DNA from: Chromera velia
Taxonomy: Eukaryota > Sar > Chromeraceae
Reading direction: 5' to 3'
NCBI GenBank assembly: GCA_018398765.1
Contig: JAHBMJ010002410.1
Coordinates: 43,079 to 68,728 of the forward strand
Length of the DNA stretch: 25,650 nt
This document shows, one piece after another, positions 1 through 11,400 of the stretch. Every line of letters begins with the position of its first letter. Within the stretch, counting starts at the first letter, position 1. A program made the translations under genes and the position numbers. A model generated the notes under the pieces. It ran no database searches. It had not been told where the DNA came from and saw only the letters and a list, made by a program, of their open reading frames with translations.

Positions 1-362
1 TAGTCTTCTTAAGATGAATCTTATCTGGGTGTCACTCGTATTGTAACTCATTCTCTGTTATGTTTAGACTCTATTGCTAGCTCTATTGTTAGCTCTACCC
101 GGCTACGGTTTAGAAAAACTGCATGTACCGATATGTACCAGAGAAAACATGTATCATGAAAAGAGTACTTAGTACAAGTGATTTACACGTAGAACAGCCT
201 AGAGAACACCTTAATACAATGTCAGACATACTTGATTAAAGTTAATTTGCAGCTTATTAAACTTTAGAATAAAATGATATAGTTAGGTACGCCAGCAGCC
301 GTGAAAGACGTGGCCCCGTCGTTGTGTGCGTGTACATTGCTGTCCGTATGCGTAGCCTACAG

Positions 363-364
<2 letters not shown>

Positions 365-402
<38 letters not shown>
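365..402. repeat. (TA)n microsatellite
   Basis: An uninterrupted TA dinucleotide run of about 38 bp in intergenic DNA. Confidence 0.95.
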
Positions 403-404
<2 letters not shown>

Positions 405-875
405 GATTTGAATTGCGTATGATAAATTGCGACCAAATGGGCGTATGTCACTTTTTTTTTATTTTTGAGTTGGCCCTAACATACCTCTATTACAAAGGGA
501 CACACGCCAGGCCAGTTCTCTGATGTTTAATTGTTTGCCTAGATTCGGACTGATTAATATCTAGATAAGTGTCAACTAAATTCTTATGGTTTCTGTCTCG
601 CCTCCCGGATGAGCTCTAACACTTCAAGGCTAGCAATGTCTATTAATGCTTATTGTATCTTCTGGCTGTCATTCGCTGTTGGTACACAACGCCTGGCAGC
701 CCGTTAAGTCGCCTGATGATGATGATGAGACAAACACTTACCAACATCCACTAACTCACACATAGGCAATTAAACACCATATAGTTTGGTCGGGGTGCGC
801 CTGTGCGCCGGGTACGTCAAACATGGTTAGCCCCCCCACTAGTATGCATGGTTACCATTTGTTCTCATATCTTGC

Positions 876-918
876 GCCATCGTCGCACGCGTCTGTCGGG
901 GACGCGCACGCGCGCGAT
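876..918. promoter_or_regulatory. CpG-dense patch upstream of gene 1 (possible promoter-proximal element)
   Basis: About 40 bp dominated by CGCG/GCGC steps in otherwise AT-rich DNA, followed directly by T/A homopolymer. It lies roughly 490-530 bp upstream of the ATG at 1403. The 10-mer GTCGCACGCG at 882-891 recurs exactly at 6921-6930 upstream of the next gene. A regulatory role is inferred only from position and recurrence. Confidence 0.3.
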
Positions 919-1402
919 GCCATTTTTTAAAAAAAAAAATTAATAAAAAATGAAAAAGAAAACCATATATTCTAATATACAGATTCAACCATAGAGATCG
1001 CGGTCGACGCAAAGCCTGGGTGCATGCATGGCTGAATGGTCACAATTCGTGGAGGATTAACTATAGACAATGTGACATTGTCACAAGGATTTGTGAATTC
1101 AAGGGCCAGGGAGTTAACATGCATATATACACGTAGACTGCTACATTCGACTCGATCAGGACTGTGCAGCTTTCCCATAACCTCTATTCAATTCATAAGT
1201 ACCTGTTGAATGCACGAGCCTCTATCGAAAGGTAACACGGCAAGGTGTGGTCGGTGGAAGCCTCGAGCTTCGTCTCGGAATTTAAGGTAGGAGAATCGTA
1301 TCTGGCGGTACACTTGCTACACATTTGATTATCGCCGCAATAAGTAGCCTAAGTTCCTTCCAAGCTTTCGCTTTCCCAGCAAAGTCTTTAAGGCAGTGAG
1401 CG

Positions 1403-2639
1403 ATGGGGGCAGGACTAAAAAACCGTCCTTGCACCTCCACACGGCTGTGGTTGGCACTCTGTCTCTTCTGTCTCCTCCCATCAGCATTCGGATTCGTCAG
1501 GGACCTCAGTCAGTCGCCTGTTTCATCCTTGTACTCAGGTGATTTGTCCCTGGAAGAAAGTAAGAACTCATACTGCGGAACAGGGCAAGGCTGAACACTG
1601 AGGACATGCAGAATCAATTTGTGAGGAAGCATATAGAGATAGATGTAAAGGGACAATCCATGCATTTGGGCATTCACTCCCGGCTTCTACCCAAAGCTTC
1701 CGCGCAAAGGCTTTCTCCCCTCGTGTCCGAGCCAGAGAGGAGCATGACCATTTGAGAACCAATCCTTGTCCATTCAATTCCTTCCACGGATCAATCTTGA
1801 AGTTGTATATGTGTATATTATGTGCATGTGTGTGTGTGTGTGTGTGTGTACCGGTGTGCATGCATGCGTTTCGGCAGCATTCTCTGAAGCTGAGCGTCTC
1901 GGTGATTGACCGTGTGCGTTTGCACATGCCTGCCTGCCTCTGTGCATGCAGGAAACACATGGGGCCGTCATCAGCACATGCCTGCCTCTGTGCATGCAGG
2001 AAACGCATGGGGCCGTCATCAGTCCAGGGACGTTTCTGCTGTTCCACGTATACCTCCTCAAGATGCGAACCTTTGCAAGGCACTCAACAATGTTCCGGTG
2101 GTTGTGCGTCCGGGAAAACGTGTCCGTTTCGTCATGATGTTCAAATGCGACCCAGCAGTCGGCAGTGAAATTGCAGAGAGGGGCATCAAGTCGATTCTCC
2201 CGGCAGGAAGCAGTCCGAAGAGTCAGAATGAGAGGGAGAGAACGGGCGTCTCGCGGTTGGATTTCTCCTTTGACCTGGACAGAGAAGGAGATGTCGACTC
2301 TTTCGGATTCTACGATGCAGAAACGCACGTTCTCTCTTTGAAGGGGTCTGCGACCTTCAAGGATCCCGAAACGGTGCCCACATTTCTTCCAATGTTCTCG
2401 CAGACCGTCTCGGCTCCTCTCCAATTAATGCTGAAAGATAAGAACAAAGGGGCCGGGTGGAAGGCGGAATCGAGCCAGCAGGACCTGAAGACGGTAGAAG
2501 TGGGTTTGCAAGTGCGGGGAGCGTCGAGGGACACGGGCAGCGACGACGGAGGACGCACGAGAATAGCCAGTCCGGAATGCGAAGTAAATGTCAGTTTTCT
2601 ATTTCTTTTCAAACAAACAAACAAACAAAGAAAGAAACA

Positions 2640-2674
<35 letters not shown>

Positions 2675-2712
2675 GAAAGGAAAGGAAAGGAAAGAAAGAA
2701 AGAAAGAAAGAG

Positions 2713-2801
<89 letters not shown>

Positions 2802-3288
2802 AAGAAAGAAAGAAAGAAAGAAACAAAAAAAAGAAAGAAAGAAAGAAGTTCTAGTTGATCTGTTCGTCTTCTCACATTCATTTCCTGGTCTTTTGCAAAT
2901 ACATGAAGGCATGCAGATGGAGGTCACAGCGTTTTTTCAGAAATGCTCTTATCAGCTTATCCTGTAAAGCTTCCCACAGCGGTCGCAGTGGAGGGAGGCT
3001 CCATGAGGAAGGAGGAATCGTTGGAGTTTGCATGCACGCGTCTTCTTTTTCTCTTTGACGCTCTAATTCATCCATCCATCCATGCATACAGTCACTTCAT
3101 TCTGCACTCACGCACCGTCTCAATGGTGTCTGCAGTCATCCTTTGTCTTCCGAAATCCACAAACTCATTTTTGCCAACGGAGAAAATTAACACAAACTCA
3201 CAAACACGCTCACACGCACACACTCATACATACATACATACGTACTTGCAGACAGACAGACAGGTAGACAGACAGATTGAGAGGGAGA

Positions 3289-3323
<35 letters not shown>

Positions 3324-4923
3324 GAGCAACAGAGAGGGAGAGAGACAGAGGCAAAGAGAGAGAGACAGACAGTCGGTTGGTGAAGATTCGTAGCCCTGGT
3401 GTACATCAGATTCATACGTATTTTCCTTCTAAGCGTACACGTTTGGGATTCAATGTCGGGAGGAACCTCTGCTTTAATTCAAGTGCGCATTTTGCTCTTT
3501 GATGTATGAACAAGTGAGTGCAATCAACCAACCGCACGTAAGTAACAATTTAAATTTCTGAATAATTCGATCGATCGATCATGCCGTCATGCAGGTCGCG
3601 AAAGAGATCCCTCTCTCTCGGAGAGAGCCTCAGACAGAAGAAGGAGACTCCTCTCAGGCTGCTTCGTTTCTTCCATTCACAGCGAAGTTTCAATGCCGGG
3701 GCCTCAAGCCCTGGCAGGTGGACCCGTCGAGAGTCATGCCGGGGCCCGTTCGAAACGACCTCACCCCTCTGGACCTCTCGCAATGCCGCTCCTCTCCCTC
3801 TATGGTGGTTCATGTCGAGAGCACCAAATTGAAAAAGGGGGAGACCGTCTTTGAGGTCAAGGGAAAGGCACTGCAGATTGGAGAGGGAGGGGAGGCACCG
3901 TCAGTCGATGCATGACGCTAAACCTAGACACGCACAGACACCCTTCCCTTCCCCCTCCCCCCCCCCCACAGAGCTGCATCCACATACACACTGAGTGCCT
4001 CACATGGAAATTTAGAAGCTTCCTCGTTTGTTTGCCGGCTTTTCATTTCGTGAATGAACCATCCGTCAATTCAGCTAGGCAGCCCCCTGCAGATTTCTTC
4101 CCTCGATCTCTCCTGTTCTCTCTCTCTCCGGCTCCCTTGGACCATATTTTGCTTCTGTCGGTTACATAAGCTGAATGCGAATACGTGTTGCTGCCATTGA
4201 GTGTGAAGGTATGCATGTGTGAAAGAAGCACCTAAATGTGAAGGCAGATACGTCAGTCTCTTTGCACTGCTCATGCAACCACTGCATGGATGCATGCAGG
4301 AAGATAGACGATTGCGTGATCCATATCAATTGGGACACCTCTCCGAAGGCGGTGAGACAACCTCCGGTGCGTCTGTCTGCCTCCCTGTCTGTCTGTCTGT
4401 CTGTCTGTCTGGTGGGAGCGGAGATTCATTCGGATCTCTGATTGATTGCCTGATAGATTGATCGTGTCTGCATGCTTGCTATTTGAATGACTGGCTGGCT
4501 GGCTGGCTGGTTGTTGTACTATCTCCCTCCCATTATCTCATCAATATTTTCGTCCGTCCGTCCGTCCGTCCGTCCGTCCGAGGGGCTATCCGCGCTAGAT
4601 GACGGTCGACCCAGACAGATGAACATGTGCGCCCGCGTATCGGTGGATATCTTCAAGAGCGACTGAATGAATTGGTTTCTCACCCCCTTTTCTTCTTTCT
4701 TTCTTTCTTTCTTTCTTTTTTTTTTTCCTACCCCCTTTCCTTCCTTCCTTCGTTCCTTCCTCCCTCCCTTCCTTCCTTCGTTCCTTCCTTCCCTGCTTGT
4801 TTGCTTCCTTCCCTGCTTGCTTGCTTCCGTCCTTCCTTCTTTCTTCATCCATCGGTCAACTTCTTTCACCTGCTCTTTGAAGTCTCTCCTCGTTTTTTGT
4901 GCATGTTTGCGCATTCGAGTATG

Positions 4924-4965
<42 letters not shown>

Positions 4966-6071
4966 AGTGTGTAAGTGCATGTGCATTTGCATGTGTGCGT
5001 GAGAAAGTGGGGAAGGGGGGGGGTCTTTTGATGGTGACGTACTCACCTCCTGTTGTCAATGTACAGGTGGATGATTGCTTCCCTGCACGTGTATATGAAT
5101 ATACTCGTTGATGCTTGATCGAGGCTGCATGCATGACTTTGCAGCTGTCTCTGGTGATTCCCTTCCGCGTCCCTGGAGACGGCACTGCCCAATCTGGAGG
5201 AAATACAACATTTTCATCGGTGTCTCCTCTACCGCCCTCTCCGCCTCCATATCCTGTGCTTGGGGGCAAAACCGAGAAGACGGGGGAAAAGAGCAAGCCG
5301 GAGAAAGAAGTCGTGACCAAGGGAGACAAGGAAGGAGTACCGGTAAAGCCCCACTTGCATTTGTCAAACAACCGAAAATCAAAAAAGCAAAAGGAAACCT
5401 CTCTGAAGGATACAAAGGAGGAAGAAAAGCGGACGGGAGAGGACAAGGAAGAGGACGAAACAGACTACCCAGACATTCTCCCCTCCTCAATAAAGGACGA
5501 AGACAATTCCGTCGACGATGAAAAAGAAGTCACGGATCATCATGATGTCAAGGATGTGAAGGAGATCAAGGAATCGGATCTGTCTGAGATCCCCCCATCA
5601 AAAAAGGAACCAGTAGTCACAGACGAAAAGGGAAAAGAAAACAAAAGAACTTCCGATCCTCTAAATACGAAAGAAAACAAAAACGACAGCCGCGAAATTT
5701 CTGCGAGTCCTCCACCAGAAAAGGGAGGACCTGCTAGTTCTCCACAAACAACTGAACAAACTGTCAACAAACACTCCGCAGAGGGCCCCCCTGCTGCAGT
5801 CACTAAAGCCTCCACTGGCAAAAGCAAGGAAGCAGAGGCCGAAACAAGTTCTCAGGCCAACAAAAAGTTCTCAGGTAGTGGCGATGGAACCTCCTCCAGC
5901 GTCATGTATTTGATTTGCTTCTCCATTGTTCTTCTTCTGATAGCTGTCGTGATTGCCTACGTTTTGGGTTTCACAAAGAGCTCCAAGGGGGGCGGCGACT
6001 CTCTTGATGAATTGGGAGAGGCGCCCCCTCCCCTCGTTACCGCTGCAGGAAAACTCAGCTTCCAAAGATGA
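1403..6071 (+). CDS. Six-cysteine type I membrane surface protein (SRS/6-Cys-like candidate), 5 exons
   Basis: Proposed exons: 1403-1559, 2000-2583, 3595-3899, 4300-4351 and 5145-6071 (674 residues; phases 1, 0, 2, 0). Residues 1-30 form a signal peptide, with a hydrophobic core ending in AFG. The mature ectodomain has exactly six cysteines (C78, C102, C246, C281, C311, C354), with C1-C2 spacing of 24 and hydrophobic strand-like stretches beside them. Residues ~380-610 are a long, low-complexity Lys/Glu/Asp/Ser/Pro stalk. A TM helix lies at ~620-641 (about 5905-5970), followed by a 33-residue tail. A signal peptide, six-Cys module, stalk and membrane anchor recall apicomplexan SRS or s48/45 surface proteins. 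I cannot show homology; any six-cysteine beta domain would fit. The exon 3 donor (GTCAGT) is the weakest call; it was chosen because it is the phase that joins exon 4 to exon 5 and supplies the sixth cysteine. Confidence 0.72.
1819..1849. repeat. (TG)n microsatellite in intron 1 of gene 1
   Basis: A GT-rich run within the intron between 1560 and 1999. The rest of that intron shows no coding signal. Confidence 0.85.
1926..2021 (+). repeat. 48-bp tandem duplication of a 3' splice site
   Basis: Two adjacent, almost identical 48-bp copies (about 1926-1973 and 1974-2021) each contain a pyrimidine-bearing TGTGCATGCAG acceptor and the first codons of exon 2. The two AG acceptors (exon starts 1952 and 2000) are 48 nt apart, so either one keeps the phase. 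Using the upstream site would add 16 residues near the N-terminus of the mature protein. Confidence 0.85.
2611..2848. repeat. Long purine microsatellite tract, (GAAA)n/(GA)n/(AAAC)n
   Basis: About 240 bp of nearly pure purine on the + strand: AAAC units, then GAAA, GGAAA and GA blocks, then GAAA again. It starts about 27 bp after the exon 2 donor at 2584. Long Lys/Arg/Glu or Phe/Leu/Ser open frames across it are by-products of the repeat. Such homopurine tracts can form H-DNA. Confidence 0.95.
3205..3376. repeat. Compound microsatellite cluster (CA, ATAC, GACA, GA)
   Basis: Consecutive short blocks of CACA, TACA, CAGACAGA, (CA)n and (GA)n in the second half of intron 2 of gene 1 (2584-3594). 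No coding signal is visible here or elsewhere in that intron. Confidence 0.9.
4384..4844. repeat. Microsatellite series in intron 4 of gene 1: CTGT, GGCT, GTCC and CTTT/CCTT blocks
   Basis: (CTGT)n at about 4384-4411, (GGCT)n at about 4490-4511, (GTCC)n at about 4552-4581, then roughly 150 bp of CTTT/CCTT/CTTG pyrimidine tract at about 4690-4844. All lie inside the intron 4352-5144. Long frames on either strand here are repeat artefacts. Confidence 0.92.
4926..4968. repeat. (TG)n microsatellite
   Basis: A GT dinucleotide run, followed by GAGTGAGTG, in intron 4 of gene 1, about 180 bp before the acceptor of exon 5. Confidence 0.9.
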
Positions 6072-6570
6072 TCCAGCGATCGAGCCATCCATGCATCCTT
6101 GAAGAATCGATCGAGACGACCCTCCCCTCGATCCCATTGACCGGTAGATGTCGAAAAAAAAAAGACCTGTCAAGTGAGGTTCAAGTCTATCGGTGGACCT
6201 TGTCAAAGGAGGCATTCGAAGGAGGAAGGCGAGGGGGGGAAAGAACGGGGCAAGGTGGGAGACGCACAGCTGGTCGACCAATGGTCTTTCTTTATCCTAA
6301 GAGTTTCTTACGGGTCATAGATCCAGAAACTGTCGATCTGAGGAAAAGGAGTCAGGAGGTCGGAGATGACAAGTATGAAAAGATCCGATTTACAGATCGT
6401 TAAGTAAGTTGTACTCTAAAGTTTAAGCGGCGCCACTGACAGAAAATACGAAAAAAAAGAGAAAGTTTCAAATCAGGTTGCTGGTTTATAACTTTTGTCA
6501 GCCTCAATTTGAATTATGCATGGATCTCTTTGCTTTGATACCTAAAAACTGCATGAGATAAAAGTGAGTG

Positions 6571-6576
6571 AATAAA
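6571..6576 (+). terminator. Candidate poly(A) signal AATAAA for gene 1
   Basis: The first clear AATAAA downstream of the gene 1 stop codon, 500 nt past it, followed by a T/G-rich stretch at about 6590-6610. A second A-rich candidate (AAATAAAAAT) lies at about 6611. Assignment is by motif only; poly(A) rules in this lineage are not known to me. Confidence 0.3.
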
Positions 6577-6894
6577 ATTGATGTGTCCCTCTCCGTGTGT
6601 TTTTCTTTTTAAATAAAAATATATAAAAAATCAAATTCTGAATGATTTAGAAAATTATGTGTCAACTTAGATCACTGTTAAGTAGTGAATAAATTGAAAT
6701 TGTTAAAAATGTAATATAAGCCGGTAAAACAATGTGTCATTCAAATGTTATACAATGTAATACAGTAATTATCTTTAGATTATGAAAGGGGTTCAAGGGG
6801 TCAAATTCTAGTTTATAGGTCAAAAATTGAGATCGCAATTTGGCAAAACTAAATCTAAGACCACTGGAGTACACTGGAGCTTGTGTGCTTTGTG

Positions 6895-7000
6895 TGGCCG
6901 GGCCCGGGCTGTATGGCGGGGTCGCACGCGCGGCCGCGGGTGTTATGGCGCGCCTTTCCTGTTGATTTATTCGATCGCGCGCGCGCACGAAACGCGCGAC
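6895..7000. promoter_or_regulatory. CpG-dense patch upstream of the coiled-coil gene
   Basis: About 100 bp with many CGCG/GCGC steps, including GCGGCCGC and a CGCGCGCGCGC run, between AT-rich flanks. It shares the exact 10-mer GTCGCACGCG (6921-6930) with the patch upstream of gene 1. It ends about 500 bp before the ATG at 7502. A regulatory role is inferred. Confidence 0.33.
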
Positions 7001-7501
7001 GATTTTCTATATACACGTCTTTTTTTTGCTGCATTTAATTAATTCCCTCAGTCGACGAGGATGTGATATCCATCATATGTTTACATATAGTGGTCTCAAT
7101 TAGCTTTCCTCTTTCACTCCATTTGTCTTCTACCAGCACTCACTGATGTACTGCTTGCCGCACCACCGATCCCATCTGAAGCTCGTGAAAGTCAATTGAA
7201 CTGTCGGTCAACTGTTGTTCGCAGTTACAGGCCATTGAACATCATTTCAGACAGAGGTGGTTTTCTCCCACCGAACGAGTCCACAACTCTGGTTCCCCTT
7301 CCAGGGCGCCTTTCACAACAGAGGGCCAGCAATTTAAAGCACAGGACAGTAGACAGGAGCGCATTCGTTCTAGGATTCTTTCCCCCGTGGTGGTGAGGAC
7401 AGGCAGAAGATCCATTTAAGCAACACTCAATCTTCAAGACACAAAAGACCCACAACTCAATTGACAAAAAAACGAGAATTGGGATCGCAGCAGAAAACAG
7501 A

Positions 7502-8390
7502 ATGTCAAGGGTCGAAGAAAAACTAAGAGGGGGTGCAGTGCTGAAGAAGGAGGGAATCGAAGATAAAGTTCTCAAGTCCAATGTGAGGAAGTTCAGACCA
7601 GGTAAAAAGAACTGATTGTATGGGTTGCACGCGTACATGATTGTAAACCTGTTGTGATGCATGTGTGCACTGGCAGCATGATTGTGTAAATTCCAGAAGG
7701 CCGGTCTGTCCAGATGGCTACACAAGCACATTTGCAGCTGCATTGATCAGGCTCTTTGTGTGTATATATATATTTGAGAGAGTTCGACTTCATGCAAGTG
7801 CGTCGCAGCCTGTGATGCATCTCTTTGCAGGTCACTGAGTGTTGCATCACGAGTCAAAGGTCGATTTCTCTTTTCCATTCGTGTTGACTTCATTTCCTTT
7901 CATTTCTTTTGTTTGCCTGCCTGCCTTCTTCCAGGTCAACTCGAGGGCATGCACGCGGGCGTCTTCGGGCACTCGGCCGGCCTTCTTCCTCGCGAGAGGG
8001 GGGGTGCATGGAGTGGGGGAATGTACAGCGGGGAGAGAAGGGTCCCTTTGGAAATCAACCAGGCCAATAGCGGTTTAGGGGGCGCAGCAGGTGCAGCACA
8101 ACTGGAGCTGTTGAGACAGGAAAATGCGTTTCTGAGGGAACACGTCCTCCAGATGAAATCGGAAATTGCGGCAGAAAGGGACAGAAAAACCTCCAACGCT
8201 CTTGCCGGGGCCCCCCTCGAAGGTCTTGCTGCGGGCCCTGTGGGAGATGCGGCTGGGCCCAGTCAGCAAGTGCTGTCGTTGATGAGAGACGTGGAGAGCC
8301 TGCAAGAAGCTCTGGAAAGGGAAAGCAGGGAGAAGGAGCTGTTCATGCAGAGAGCGGAAGATGAAGTGCGAAGATGCGATGTCAGTCAGG

Positions 8391-8479
<89 letters not shown>

Positions 8480-11400
8480 TCTTCCCTTTTCGGTTTTTCT
8501 TCTTTCACTTCTGCTGTCCACTCATTTGTCCTCTATGACAATGCTGTAAAAAAAAATGTAGTGGTGGAAATGGTCTTTTCCCCGAGCTCTCTCTTCCAGA
8601 GCTGTTGAGAAGTGCATGTCATAATGTTTATTTGACGGTCGCCTTTTTTTTTTGCCCTTTCACCCCTTTCTGCAAAGGCAACTTCGACGAATACGTGCAC
8701 TGTGTTTGAACAGATAGTTGAGAGGGTTTCTCCAAATTCTGTCCACAGCTAATGAACCAAAGAATTTGCACAACCCCCTGCCTACGTACAGAGACTTCAA
8801 GGGGACGTGACGGCACTGCGGAAGAGGGTTGATGAGGGGGCGGAGAAAAGTGAAAAGACGGAGAGAATGCTGGCAGAGGCAGAAGCAAAGAGAAAAGACT
8901 CGGACTTGAAACAACTCCAAACAGAGGTCGGTAGGTAGATCGACCCAAGCTTTCTCTTCCTTCGTGCTTTTTATGGCAAAGAATGTATGTAACTTGATTA
9001 TTTCCTTCCAATCGAAAAAACGCAAAGCCAGCGGTGTTTGTCTTCCTTCCATGTTTCTATCCGTGCCTGCCTTCGTGCATGCATGCATTTGCGTATACGT
9101 ATGTGCATATGTATGTATCTGCACGTGTGCATTTCCCCTTCTTGATACACGACGTATATATTGGTATGTGTTGCAGGAGCACTACGACGCTCTGGCCAGG
9201 AAGGCCGCCGAGTCCGAGACGGCAGCAGCTGAGCGCGTGTCCTCCCTGGAGGCAGATCTCATGAGGGCACGAGACGAGCTGGGGGCCTCGGACGCGAGTG
9301 TGAAGGCGCTGCGGGATGCTGCCAAGAAACAAGAGGCGCTCTACCAAGAGTGGATGCAGAAGGTGAATGCATTTTCTTTTTTTTTGTATTCTGTATGAAA
9401 GAAAAAGAAACAAGAGGCGCTCTACCAAGAGTGGACGCAGAAGGTGAAAGGGAAAGAGGGAGAAAGGGAAAGGCAGAGAAAGAGAAGGCCTTTCTTGTTC
9501 TCTCATGCAGTGGTGTTGTTTTGTTTCTGCTATGTATCTTTCTGCTTTGGTGGTTTCTTTGTTTTATGTACCATCTTTCTATTTTTACGGCTTGCATGTT
9601 TGATCTGTCTTTCTTTCTTTATTCGATGGTGCCTTCCTTCATGTGCTCTTCATTCCTTCTATCGTCTCGTCTCGTGTACCTGCAGGTGGGCCCTTCTCAA
9701 CTTCAGCAGGAAAGTGAGGCCACCCAGAGGAGACTGACGGACACCACAGCGGAATTGGAGACCGTGAAGGCCGAAAGGGATTCACTCACCGACCAGGTCT
9801 GTCTGTCTGTCTGTATGTATGTACGTATGTCTGTCTGTCTGCCCTATATCTACTTTTGTTTGTTTGTTTGTTGTTTGTTTGTTTGTTTGTTTGCTTGTTT
9901 GCTTGTTTTCTTGTTTGCTTGTTTGCTTGCTTGTTTGTTTGTTTGTTTGTTTGCTTGCTTGCTTGCTTGCCTCAGCAGAAAAGGAACAGAGAGATACTCT
10001 TGCTCTGGCGAAGGAACGTCCGTTTGAAGAGGAGAGAAGTGAGACACGACAGCTGGAAGCGAACGAAAAAAACAGAACATCCATACTTTTCGAAAAGTTC
10101 ACTTTGTTGGATCCCGCTCTTTTGCTTGTTTGCTTGTTTGTTTGTTTGTTTGCTTGTTGTCTTTCTCCTCTTTGGAAAAAAAAAAGGAACAAGGAAAGAA
10201 AGAATGAAGGAAAGAGAGGGAAAAGAAAGTAACAGAGAGATACTCTTGCTCTGGCGAAGGAACGTCCGTTTGCAGAGGAGAGAAGTGAGACACGACAGCT
10301 GGAAGCGAACGAAAAAAACAGAACATCCATACTTTTCGAAAAGTTCACTTTGTTGGATCCCGCTCTTTTGGCGTTTGGCGGAAGACCATGCAAAATATGT
10401 GCATAGCATGGTAGGCTGTAGAAAGAACCAGTCTTTGCCTTAATTCCTTTTGGGTTCATGCTGTTCGTCCCTTCGATCCTCCCTCCCTCCACGCAGGTAG
10501 CCCGTCTGGAGAGTGGAAAGATGCTGCTCCGGAGGGACGCAGACGCACGAGACCTGGAGATGAAGAAACTTCACGACCGGATTCGCAGTCTGGAGGTCTC
10601 CGTAGTAGATTTGAGGGCGGCAGAGGAACAAGTTCGTAGATTGGCGGTGCAGAGAGAGGAGCTGCAGCAGAGAAACAAAGAGGTTGGTCGATCTGTCTGT
10701 TTGAATCCCCAGAAAAACAGAACTTACCTTCCATGTTTGTCACAGGATGGAGGTCACTCCTGACATTCAAAAAGGCTCCCATCAAATCACTTGAAAGAAT
10801 CGGGAAACACTTCTCTGGTTATGATCCGGCCATTTATTTCTGCGTGCGTGCAGCTGTCAGTGGACAACACCCAAAAGCAGAATTTCATCGACCGTCTCGT
10901 CTCCCGTCTCTACTCCGTCACTATCGACTCCAAGCTGTCCGTACAGACCCTCCCGAACTCTGCATTCGTGCTGTCCGAGCTGACTCCGAGGCAGAGCAGC
11001 TCGGTTGCGGCAGACACTTCCAGAGAGAGACAGCCATCGATGCAGGCAGAGAGTCTCTCCGCTGCCATGCAGAAAAGAGACCGGGGCGCATCCCTGGCCA
11101 GTGCGATCGCAGGCGCTCGGCTAGCTGCATCGACCAGCTACGCACAGCAACCGCAGAGAAGGTAGGCGCCTGGGTGGATGTCTGAGCGTGCGTCCATGCG
11201 GATAGGAGGAAAAAGAAAGTTAAGGTAGAGCGTACTCACCTCTTGCTATGTTCTGTCTTTTCTTGTTCTTCTGCACCTTGTTAGTCCAGAATCGTCTGCT
11301 TTCTCCCACTTGTCATCCATCGTACAGGAAGGCTTTGTCTGCCTCCCTCAGGTCGTGCTGCGGTCCTTTTCTTATCAAGTTTGCCTGATAATGCGGCCAC

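Larger units (their letters stand above)
1..1402. other. Intergenic region upstream of the six-cysteine protein gene
   Basis: I see no convincing coding region on either strand. The stretch is mostly AT-rich, with a (TA)n run at about 365-402, a short GAT repeat near 715-728, and A/T homopolymer runs near 925-950. A CpG-dense patch lies at 876-918. The end of the region presumably holds the promoter and 5' UTR of the gene starting at 1403, but I cannot identify a TATA box or initiator with confidence. Confidence 0.6.
6072..7501. other. Intergenic region between gene 1 and the coiled-coil gene
   Basis: The first ~330 bp after the stop at 6069-6071 have mixed composition and are best read as 3' UTR; an open frame crosses the stop out of phase but shows no domain. 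About 6420-6880 is AT-rich. A CpG-dense patch follows at about 6895-7000. The final ~500 bp hold the presumed promoter and 5' UTR of the gene starting at 7502. No further gene is visible. Confidence 0.55.

Noticed and set aside
1568-2424. Minus-strand open frames of 171 and 216 codons over gene 1
   Set aside because: Antisense of the intron 1/exon 2 region; composition is driven by CA repeats and the duplicated acceptor.
2310-2927. Long Phe/Leu/Ser or Lys/Arg/Glu frames across 2611-2848
   Set aside because: Translation of the purine microsatellite; no stop codons arise in GAAA/GA repeats in several frames.
4519-5046. Minus-strand 175-codon frame rich in Lys/Glu/Arg and His/Thr
   Set aside because: Built from the CCTT/CTTT and TG microsatellites in intron 4 of gene 1.
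6068-6403. 111-codon frame overlapping the gene 1 stop
   Set aside because: No signal, domain or splice support; best read as 3' UTR.
9782-10492. Minus-strand 236-codon frame with Lys/Gln/Thr/Asn repeats
   Set aside because: Antisense of TTTG/CTTG repeats and of the 140-bp duplication; no independent support.
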